Assembly: GCA_914767715.1 (NCBI GenBank) | Contig: OU612068.1 | Coordinates: forward strand, 14,882,001 to 14,942,000 | Origin: Membranipora membranacea | Taxonomy: Eukaryota > Bryozoa > Gymnolaemata > Cheilostomatida > Membraniporidae | Length of the DNA stretch: 60,000 nucleotides | Direction of reading: 5' to 3' | Shown: piece after piece, positions 30,101 to 39,515 of the stretch | Layout of the letters: each line of letters opens with the position of its first letter | How positions within the stretch are numbered: the first letter of the stretch is position 1 | Translations under genes and position numbers: made by a program | The notes under the pieces: generated by a model | What the model saw: only the letters and a program-made list of their open reading frames with translations | Database searches by the model: none | Told to the model about the DNA's origin: nothing

Positions 30101-32348
30101 TAATTAAACTGATTGCGCAAATGATTATTATCCCTTATTATCAGTGAGTGATACACCAAATCAAGAACTGAAGAGCTCTGATGCAACTGTTGGTGACAAA
30201 AATGAGGAGAGCCCCCAGGTTAATGATGGTAGCGCACCAAAAGTGGAAGTTAAGACAGAAAGCGATGGAGTCAAATCCGAAATACAAAATGATGTAGGCA
30301 GAGACGAGGATGGTTATCCAAATAATGAAGTCGAGAGAGAGGGCGATACCGCTCAATCAGAAGGGCAAACCAGTGAAAGAGGTGACTTTTCTTGATCCAA
30401 TAAACTAACTGAGTCACTTTATGTATACATTATGGTTTCTGTCTTTTTACTTTGTTGCCATAAATTAGGGATCGATTAGGTTACAGGTAGGTACAGGTAC
30501 AGGTTAGGTTATTGCTGTGTTTACCATGATTAGTCACACCAAAGCGAAAGAGACAACAAAATCTACAACTCTGGCATAATAGTTGATCAATATGGAATCG
30601 CTCCGAATATGCTTATGAAAATTGTTTCAATATGCTAGTGTCCTTCTAGACAACAACAGGACACCAGTCGTACAGGATGTTCCTGCAGAAAAATGTGGGG
30701 AGGCATTTGGAATAGAAAAGCATGCTGCGGGAACAGATAATGAAAATACTGTAGAGCCTGAAAATGGCACAATTGAAAACCAATCTGAACTAACAGTAAC
30801 AAAAACTGTTGACATACAATCTGAGGTACAAGTCCAGGATCTAAATTCAGCTGATAAAGGTACTTGATATTCGCAACATGGGACCTTCTGTCATGTTATA
30901 TTCTTCACACTCTTATACAGAAGTCATTAGTCGCCGATTTTTATGAGTTGCATGATTTAAAGATCGAAAATAATGGTGAACGAGTATGCTGAAGCCCCAC
31001 ACCGCCTTTCTTATCACCCCATAAACTCACGTCCATTTTTACGTATGGGCTGTAAAGTTGTTGATTGTATAAAGCGCTAAATGTTTTATTGGTTGATCAG
31101 TGAACTTAACTCCAATGCAATTGTAGATGGTAAAGGTGATACTGTCTCTAAAGAAAATATTGTTTGTGGAAAGAGAGCAGAAGAACCTGTAGCAGAGACC
31201 ACAGACGGTAAATAGATATGCAAACATTAATTGTAACAATTTACATACTCACGACATACGGAATTCTGGCTTCGTAAATAACATGATAAGGAACTTACCC
31301 TTACTATTGATTGTTATCCGTAGACCTATCTCAATCACCCTAGCCTCGCCTACCTATTTGGCAGCTCACAGTTAAATCTCGAGATAAAACATCTCGAGTT
31401 GTAGACAGACAACTCGAGATGGTAATAGTATTATCTCGAGTTTCAGTTTGTTTCGATTTCACAATAAGTGCCATCTCGAGTTTTAATATGAGATTAAATA
31501 TCAGAAACCATTTTGGTTATGAGGCTAAGGTCAAGGTTGTGAGCCTGATCAAATACATTGCAAGGTGAGGGAGTGAACCTCAACAGCAATGCCATACTTT
31601 AACTACTTATGGTGGCAATTGACTAAACCAGTTCATAAGTCATAACAAGGAGTTAGAGAGACTGTCTACAACTCGAGATGTACTGTGGGCCGCCAGATAC
31701 AACATAATGGCTTGCCATTTTGTTGAAACAACAGCACAAGTTGATGATAACATGGAGTTTTGTATTGGAAACTTATACTGTAGATGTAACAAAGGAATAC
31801 GGAAAAGGTGATGATGAAAATTAACTGAGAAGATTAACAGACGCTTGCTCATATAGTAACCAAGGTAATGTGACCATCGAGAATTCTCCCTGATGGGACT
31901 GACAATCAGTATGATAGTGTTATACTACCAGCTCAGTCTGTATGTATGCTCAGAAATAGTAATATAATACCAATAATCCTCAAAAAGCTTTATAAATATA
32001 TATATATTATCAGTTTTAATGGATTTTCTACGACAAATTGCAAGAAATACTACACCTCTTTTTGACACAATAATAGGCGGGGAGAGCCCAGTGAATTCTT
32101 ATTTGGTCAAAGCTTGAACAGGTCAGGTAATGTTTTCATGAGTAGTTGCAACAGAACTAGATTATGCTTTCAACATTATTATGCTTTTTTTTATTATATG
32201 CCTTTGATTATTGTAAAGCAAAATATAAGCTGCCCTGTCTACACAAGCTTTGTTGGAGGGGGTAACCCACGAACCCCCAATAAAGCTTATCAAGACAGGC
32301 GAAAGAATCCACCGCAGAGCAACGCAGGCAAACCTTTATTACAAGTGA
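27120..32348 (+). CDS. Array of phase-1 cassette exons, likely alternative 3' part of the ARB2A-like gene
   Basis: Exons read as 27120..27338, 28292..28378, 28735..28968, 29200..29280, 29547..29783, 30145..30381, 30650..30859, 31127..31207, then a possible terminal exon 32248..32348. The first eight have lengths divisible by three and enter and leave in phase 1, always ending on a split Gly codon before GT. They encode acidic, Gln/Ser/Thr-rich low-complexity segments such as EYNKGEQSDEDQKQQQG and DKNEESPQVN. Phase matches the alternative donor at 25588, giving a predicted long form of about 1,209 aa. It might instead be a separate gene whose first exon I could not find. The last exon is basic (KTGERIHRR) and its frame is the least certain. 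AATAAATAAAG near 32490 could be the poly(A) signal. Confidence 0.6.
29500..30640 (+). repeat. Recent tandem duplication of a cassette exon with its introns
   Basis: Exon 29547-29783 and exon 30145-30381 (offset 598) are both 237 nt and differ at three visible positions, two of them amino-acid changing (Glu to Asp, Arg to Gly). The flanking introns are duplicated too, with the same upstream GATTGCGCAAATGATTATTA and the downstream CACCAAAGCGAAAGAGACAA. Small indels distinguish the intron copies. Confidence 0.95.
31389..31681. mobile_element. MITE-like element with CTCGAG-rich inverted ends
   Basis: Perfect 20 bp inverted repeats, ACATCTCGAGTTGTAGACAG at 31389-31408 and its reverse complement at 31662-31681. 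The left end also forms a local palindrome (31391-31420), and further CTCGAG-centred motifs lie at 31377, 31435 and 31475. Size is 293 bp, with no coding capacity. No matching target-site duplication was seen. Confidence 0.75.
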
Positions 32349-33677
32349 GTGCCTCAGTGTCTAATTCACACCATAAACCGTCTCTGCCATTTACCTTAGA
32401 TCAGAGTGAAGGGGAACTGCGAAACCAAATATTGTCCCATAATATTAATCTTGTGATTGATAGTGATTCAACGAGTTATATTTTTACAAAATAAATAAAG
32501 TCTTTAATTGGCTGCATATGAACCATCTCATTTGATATTATAATTTTTGCTACACAGACAAATCAACTAATATCTGCCCCATCCCTGAATGTAGTCATAA
32601 CCATTGAGGTACCGAGACAATTATGTGGTATACTTGTTGGATATATATATATCCAATGACAATATGTGTTAGGACTAGCAGTGGTATGCAGCCACTTGAA
32701 AGCAAAACATCCATTGTATTCATTGATTTTGTGGTAGACTAGTTTGCACATTTTTGGGGAGCTCTTGTTTGTCATCAATGACATTGATTGATTGATTGAT
32801 TGAACGGAGACCATCAGATTGAATATCTCAGCAGTTGCAAATTTTTAAGAGCTGTCGAGAGGATGAGTTGTCCCCTCTTAAAATCTTAGAATAAATTGTT
32901 CTACCCCTCCCCCACAACAAAGCTTGTCAAGACAAGTTAATCATTTGTGAGACCTGCCCCAGTGTTGTGAATATACTAATCAAGCTCTCAGTGCGGTGAC
33001 ATGATCGCTTGTGTGATTCAATCGGTACGTAACAATGTTGACACGCCTGACATCTTGTTTTTTCTGCTCTGGTTGAACAAAAGCATAACAAAGACCGCAT
33101 TATTTCTCACATCCTCATATCTCAGGCAAATACCACAGTATATTTGTCATTACTTAGTACCTGCTGCACCACATTACTCATTGCTACATCCCTACTCAAG
33201 TACACCCCAAGCTTAAGTCATAAGCATCATACCTCTTATTCTCAAGGTTGTGGCTGACCATTCATCTATGACATATATATATATATTTGTACAAAATTTT
33301 ATTTTATCCCTGCCTACATAGTTCACAGAATTGTAAATGATGCGCAGCAACAATCATATTATTTATAAACATCTGCGCTAACTACTCAATTCAATATACA
33401 TGTATCTAACAAAGTTTCCCACAAAAGAATTTTGCGGGAGACGCGGTCATAAATGAGCTCAGCCATATTAGAGGAGGAATACAACTATGGTTAAATAGTA
33501 TTTAATTATCAAAAGTGACAGTGGGAAAATTTTAACAGGTGCTCCGTCAACTCTTCATGAGCACATTATTACGCTAGATACTTAAGAAAGTAAGCTTGCG
33601 CACATTGTTGCTGAATAAACATGGCTTTGGTCCATCACATGAAAAAATAAAAAATGAATTTGAAATTGCAAATCTTG
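32349..33677. other. Stretch between the cassette array and MPLKIP
   Basis: A plus-strand open frame continues to 32494 but is probably 3' UTR. ATTGATTGATTGATTGAT occurs near 32785. I see no further gene. Confidence 0.45.
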
Positions 33678-34556
33678 CTATGTGGTGGTGAATGATGTTT
33701 TCTCCATAAGATACGGCTGCATACCCTCCCAAGGATCAATGAGCATGTCTTTTTTGAAGAAGGCAGATATATGTGGTTTCTCATCGTGTCTATGACCTCC
33801 CTGAAATAAAGGATATGATCTTCAAACTTCTGGTATAGCCTATAGTATAGGTACTGCAGACATAAAATTATTTGTTAGAAAACATGGATCGAACACTCAA
33901 TCAGGGAGGCCTAAATCGAGCTCAAAATGACCATGGTAACGAGTTGATTGGGACACCCACACTAAGAATATAAGATTGCTAGGTAACCAATTTGTCCAAC
34001 CAGTTCCATTCATCTAGGTTGAGTATTATAATTTCCAGCTGGGATATCAACTTTTAGATTTACATCACACTAGTTACTTTGGGCAGGCAAGATTAAAAAC
34101 AACCCCATAGCAGTATAACAATAATAATTATTGTCATGAAAGTCTTTGTGCTTTGTGTCTCACCCTTCCACCTCTGCCTCCTCTGAAAGAGGAATGACCT
34201 CTTCCTCTGTCGTAATGTGGTGAATTGGGTGAGCCTTGATACTGTCCAGGGTTGTGCCTGGGTCTAACAGGAGATGGTGTGTATTCTAACGGTCTATTCC
34301 CTCCTCTGCCACCATATGGTGAACTGAATCTATGCGCACCATGACTGGGATATGGCGAGTTGTATTGTCCTTGCTCTCGAGATGGATATCTATTGGGTCT
34401 TGGTGTGGAGAATCTTGGAGAGGCACCTTGTTGTGCCTGGTGATATCCCTGACCAGATCCGGATGTGAAATACTGCATAGGTGAGCCATGCCGAGGACCT
34501 CGTGGTGAAGCTCCTGGCTGCCAAGGTCGATAGCCTCCTCCACCACCACCATCCAT
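33678..34556 (-). CDS. MPLKIP: M-phase-specific PLK1-interacting protein orthologue (TTDN1)
   Basis: Two minus-strand exons: 34556..34164 (131 codons) and 33800..33678 (40 residues and stop). The 171 aa total compares with 179 in human. Exon 1 is Gly/Pro/Ser/Arg/Tyr-rich and disordered, with SPRGPRHGSP and RGG boxes (FRGGRGGR). It would run on to a spurious stop if the strong donor GTGAGA after the last GGR were not used. Exon 2 carries the conserved C-terminal signature, here FFKKDMLIDPWEGMQP, matching YFKPSMLEDPWAGLEP in human. In humans the protein binds PLK1, acts in RNA lariat debranching with DBR1, and is mutated in non-photosensitive trichothiodystrophy. Role here is by family. Confidence 0.92.
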
Positions 34557-35189
34557 TTTGATTTATTTCCTTGATCAAAAAAATATTCTATAACCATTAA
34601 AATTAAATTATGATACTGATTACGGCATGGCATGAAATTTATATGACGATTTGATAAAACTGGGAAAAAGAAACGGATTGCCAGAAGTCATTTTTGCATC
34701 ATCAGGTAAAACACCAAACGACAATGAGAGCCAGAGTAAGCTGAAATCAATGAACTTGCTGAAATGTACTAGGATTTGCAAAGGCAGAGTGGAGATTGAT
34801 GAGACAGTGCTGCTGATAATAAAATGGGATGATAATCGCATGAGGCAGTGAGTTGAACATATCCAAACTCGTTGCGCATACTCATATAGCAGTGAGGGAG
34901 TTCATTGCTAATTTCATATATTTATTTAGGGCTAGGCATCAGATCATGGTTTTATCAAGGAGTAAACTCCTTGGTCTGACTGAGCTACAAATTAACTAAT
35001 TTATTAATTCATCAATGCTTGACCATTCATTGGCTTGACACATGATTATGGATGGATTATTGACATCTGCAATACCCCAATTGGGTTTGTAAGTACATGA
35101 TTTTCCTCAATATTATTATCTAAATTAAGGACTTGAAAAAAATTACCTTACCTAATTCTACCTATTTACCATGGGCCCCTGGAACTTAC

Positions 35190-35263
35190 ATGCCTTACTT
35201 TGCCAATGTCCAGTATATGTTTTTTTTGGGTGGTTGGTACTGGACATTGGCAAAGTAAGGCAT
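35190..35263. repeat. Perfect 26 bp inverted-repeat hairpin
   Basis: Arms 35190-35215 and 35238-35263 are perfectly complementary (core CTTTGCCAATGTCCAGTA) around a T/G-rich loop. The core recurs in the hairpin at 15176-15236. Confidence 0.9.
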
Positions 35264-35360
35264 CTAAGTCCCACTGGCTCATGCTTTTTACCTACATAGA
35301 TACAGTTAACAGTACACACTGAGACTCACACTAGACTAGTATTTTAATTTTTTTTGTTAG

Positions 35361-35420
35361 TTAGACCAGGGAGAATGGAAGCAATGAACTAGTTCATTGA
35401 TGGAAGCTCCCTGGTTAGAC
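35361..35420. repeat. Imperfect palindrome centred on ACTAGT
   Basis: The sequence reads the same on both strands around AATGAACTAGTTCATT, with outer arms ACCAGGGAG and CTCCCTGGT. A similar but AT-rich AATGAACTAAAGGTTTAG palindrome occurs near 50957. Confidence 0.8.
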
Positions 35421-35863
35421 TAGAGTAATTGTGTAAATCTGTCATGTAGTACCTGAGAAGGACTAAGTGCAACTGCAGTTTAATAGTTTGCTCAGTCAGA
35501 TGAATGCTGTCACAAATGAGAAGTGATATGATAAGCTTCTCCGGTTTTAGATTCAGGACTTATTCCTGCGTTCTGTCTGAGTGGACAGTGAGTGACTGGA
35601 TTGGGAAAAAGTTATTTTACAAATTGTGATATATAAGTGTGCAAACTGCAGTAGCTGTAGATTGTATTTCTATAAAGCTATTTCATTGGTCTAATGTCAA
35701 GTTCTTGGCTAATGATTGGCATATCCGACTTGATAGCTTTTTGTGATGTGTGCATGCAACTCCTAAGTATCAATGGGATGCGTGGAGGAGTTTGAGCCAG
35801 AGATTTGGGACAAACTTCCCGGATAAGTCCGTTTGGACAAGAGAATACTTGGATGAGTCTAGA

Positions 35864-36194
35864 CCATTGACTTCATAATATTAAACCTAGACACTATATA
35901 GTACTTCAGTGCTAACGCTCTATATGAGTGTTGGTAGGGTGACCTAACGACATCAAATTGTGCAATAGAAATGGTGTTTATTCACAGTTATCATTGATTT
36001 GAGCAGTCCCAAACTCCCTGACTTGAAAATATGATCAAATTGATCCCAGTATGCTGTTGAATCACTTTCTCAAGTTATCAACATGAACACTGGACGCGAG
36101 TAAACGCCATTATGCTTTTGCACAATTCAATATTGTTTTGCCACCCACACTTATGTGCTCCTTTTAAGGTTTATCACCACTAAGTCAATCTATG
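35864..36194. mobile_element. Diverged second copy of the CATAGACTTAATAATAAACC element
   Basis: The left end (CATTGACTTCATAATATTAA, followed by ACCTAGACA) and the right end (reading TTAGTGGTGATAAACC before GACTTAGTC-like terminal bases in reverse) resemble the 26371-26816 terminal repeats. The first bases inside the left end (CACTATAT) also match. Target-site duplication is not clear. Confidence 0.5.
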
Positions 36195-37586
36195 GTCTGT
36201 ATCATGAGACAAGCATTTGATAGGTAGGAGTAAAGTATCTCTTACTTGTTTGAGGAATAAAAGGTGTACTAATTTGTTTGACCAATTAGTTAGATTTTTT
36301 TTTAATATACCGCTGTAAGCAGCCGAGCTACTGAATCTGAACAGCTCAACAAAAATTGGACTTGAATATGTTGCACCATATTATCAAAGTAATGAGGCAG
36401 AAAATGCTGTTGTTATTAAAGTAGATTACAGAGTCAAATTGATGGTGAGAAATTTAAAACAGGTGATGTTTTTGCTTAGAGATTTGGCTCATCATACATT
36501 TTGGTTTAAAATAATATTTATAATGATATTTTAAGTCACATGACAATATGTGTGATATTTGTGATTTGATGTTATAATATGAAATTCTAAGCAGTGATTC
36601 GGAACATATTCTGGTCAATCATCATGGTGGGGAAATAGTTTATTCAAAACTCTCTTTTAATTATGTTGATTATATATACACATTATATACACATTATATA
36701 CACACCATCTTTCATCAGATAGCTCAGAGGCGTTTGTTCTCATTTTTGTATTACAAAACACATATATACAGATCTCATCACACGGCGCGCAACAGAATGC
36801 CTGCAACTGTTTTTGGGAATCTTGTTGAGCATAGGTCTTACCAAACTGCTATGTACTGTACTGCCATTTGACGGCATAGGCTAAATAATAATCTGTAGAT
36901 TATATCTGAGGATCAAAATTGATAGGTTTTTTTTTAAATTCGGGAAGAGACTTTTGAGGGCAGTGTTAGTCATTGACATTTGGAAAGGGTTAAGTAACGC
37001 GCTGAGTTATATGCTAACCCTGATAAACTCAGGTCTCATCATATCAGTATGGTAGAAAAAAGTATAATTTTGCGCTGTATCGGTGAACAAGTATGGGATT
37101 TGAAATTTGATCAACTGATATTATCAAAATGATTGGTCATATCTCCAGACCCCATCATAATTATAAGTTACAGTTAGAGTTATAGCTCAGAAAGGGGCTG
37201 AACTCATCAACTCATTCTATCAGGCCAATCTATCTTTACAATTAATTTTTGTATTCAATTTCACCAAAGTGAAACAGGTTGTAAAAGGTGTTTGTAATAT
37301 AAGACGGACAGTGACAATTCATTTATGAGTGCATAATCCTTTGTCATAGTATCACTGATAAAGATGATATTCCTAGATGGATACAATAGATTTAAAAGTA
37401 TTAGTTAATTCTGAGACATAATTAGCTGTATTTGAATTCTAATTTTAACCCATCTCAGTTGTTCTGGTGATGCCAAAGTCACCCGGTGCTTTTTACTCAG
37501 CTCGGTGACTCAGGTAATCATCATAAGTTTTCTGTTTTTTCCACCTCTTTTCTGAAGCACCACCCTCTAATGAGCTGATTAATGAT

Positions 37587-39050
37587 CTACGAATAGCTCT
37601 TGGATTTTCTCAGTTGGTTTTTGAGAATATTCTTCCATCTTGTCTTTGGAGAAGGCAGGTCATCAGCGACAATAGGTGACAACTGGGCAGATTTTGTATG
37701 TTTAGCTCGAACTGATATAGGAGCATAGAGGTCACCCATCTGGTGAGTATCAGCATCGATATTAGGAAGAGAGACAAATGAGACTGGGCCTGATGAATTA
37801 AGGTTCTGGCACTCTTTGCAGAAACAGGGTCGTTTTTCTGTTTGTAATTGATCTTGTAGAGTTGAGAAGTTGTCAATTTCCATCAGCATGTTGTCAGTAG
37901 GACTCATAAAAAGTATACGTTTTCTTGTCCTCTTATGCAGCCATATCCTTGCATCTTTCTTATATCTCCCAGCAATCAAATTTTCTTTACCGTATTTGGT
38001 GACTGTAGATGTTTTGTGTAGCCATGTTCGGCCATCTTTCTTGAAAATCAGACTTGTGTAAAGCGATAAGCCAGACCGTGCTTGTTGAAAATTTTCATCC
38101 ACTGTTTTGCCTGATGAAGCTGACCCTCTTACCCCAAGTTTCTGTTCCCCAGAATCAAAATCGGTGCTGCTCTGGTCTGCAATAAATTATTTTTAAAGCA
38201 GTTACTCATTCGCAAAAGAAAAGTTATCGGAGAATGCGTTGTCGGCCAATGTTAGCATGGGCAGGCTGTTGGGCCAACGTGTTGTTTGTTTTTTTAAATT
38301 TATGTCTTAAGATTTGAAGGCCAAAGTAAGCATAATATTCTGTTGAACCATTAAATTTGTACAGCGGTGTTGCTCACCATTGCTAGCTGGCCTTTTGCTT
38401 GTTGTCTTCTCGCTTGTGTTAGAAGAGCTGATACTGTTAGAGTTATATAGCTGCTCCTTGCTAGGGTTTCTAGAGCTGAGAAGATTGCATAGACTTCCAG
38501 TAAGACTGTTCAAACTTAAATCTTCAACGGTTGAACAGGAACCAGATCTTGAGAGCAGTGGAGCCTTACTCAAATCTGCTGCCGTACCATACACACTGTC
38601 TATACTGCTAGCCGTCACGAGGCATTGATTAGACTCTAGAATTATGATGGCATATTGAGAAACTACAACTGGTAGATATTGGGGATGTGGATGTAATTGG
38701 GACATTTTTCTATTTTTTAATTTATTGCTGGGACTTATCTTCAAATATATAAGGGGGGTATGCGATACACCCTTCATCTTTGAACTTATTGTATGGTTGT
38801 GGTTTTGTTTAGCGTTATGCTAGCAATCTTAGAATGATTGCAACGGAGAGGTTTGTGTTTGGAAAGATTATCATTGCCGAAGACTGATTTTTTGGACACA
38901 GTGATAACCAAACCAACCTTTCCTGCTTGCCTCATCCTCATCACAACAGGAGTTTCCCCTCACTACATTTCCAGATGGATATCTCTTTGGAGGGGGATAT
39001 GGCTGATCTACTGAGCTGTCTGACAAGTCTTTTAGTTCAGTGATTAACAT
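37587..39050 (-). CDS. Unrecognised protein with a repeated WLHK motif
   Basis: Minus-strand exons 39050..38918, 38635..38378 and 38176..37587 total 981 nt (326 aa). Phases agree (1 and 1), although the first donor (GTTGGT) is weak. The N-terminal and middle parts are Ser/Thr-rich and disordered, with YPPPKRYPSG and a long Ser/Asn run. The C-terminal part has two similar units of about 26 residues, one with KKDGRTWLHK and one with KKDARIWLHK, then a Cys pair (PCFCKEC) and a basic end (KNQLRKSKSYS). I do not know the family. The start was chosen as the first in-frame ATG; an upstream exon reading EFVVVLTNQKP may add residues. It lies head-to-head with the CUB/sushi receptor gene, with about 465 bp between starts. 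Confidence 0.6.
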
Positions 39051-39219
39051 TAAGCTTCTTCTTTCTGGCTTTTGGTTTGTGAGCACAACAACAAATTCTT
39101 GTCCATTGTTGATGTTGATTTTGGGTTGTCTTCTCCTGTCGCATCAGCGCTATCGTATTCCAAAAAAACCTACCATAATCGTATAAATATATATAAATAA
39201 ACATATAAGTATTTCTCTG

Positions 39220-39285
39220 CTCATGGTGTACACGGTACACGGTGTACACGGTACATGTTGTGCACGGTACATGTTGCGCATAGTT
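39220..39285. repeat. Short tandem repeats of GTACA-type motifs between divergent genes
   Basis: ACACGGTACACGGTGTACAC and related copies repeat several times, with local self-complementarity. They lie between the start of the minus-strand gene (39050) and that of the receptor gene (39516), so they may belong to a shared promoter region. No function is shown. Confidence 0.55.
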
Positions 39286-39515
39286 TGTCTATTTATTCAT
39301 GTATCTGCCTTTTGCTTCAATAGATGGAACCCTATATCCAAAAGTCATCTGAGATATGTCTTGATAAAACTTGGGATTCCCCATATAATAAAGGAATTTG
39401 TCACACATGAGCTCAAAGTTCATCGTTATGCTTAAACCTGCGCTACACAAAAATTAAAATGGTTATAGTGTTTTTTGGTAACCATGTTTTTTATATCTGG
39501 TAGTTGATGCTGTTG

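Larger units (their letters stand above)
34557..37586. other. Gene-poor stretch with several inverted repeats
   Basis: Beyond the repeats listed separately (35190-35263, 35361-35420, 35864-36194), there is a plus-strand open frame at about 34636-34851. Its content (LLKCTRICKGRVEIDETVLL) is not recognised and it has no clear start. An ATTATATACACATTATATAC tandem motif lies near 36670-36705. Confidence 0.4.

Noticed and set aside
32248-32494. Alternative frame of the terminal cassette exon running to 32494
   Set aside because: It would need phase 2 entry, whereas all upstream cassettes end in phase 1. The phase-1 frame stops at 32346-32348. The choice is provisional.
34636-34851. Plus-strand open frame of about 70 codons divergent from MPLKIP
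   Set aside because: It has no in-frame ATG near its start and no recognised similarity. It could be an exon, but neither acceptor nor partner exon was found.
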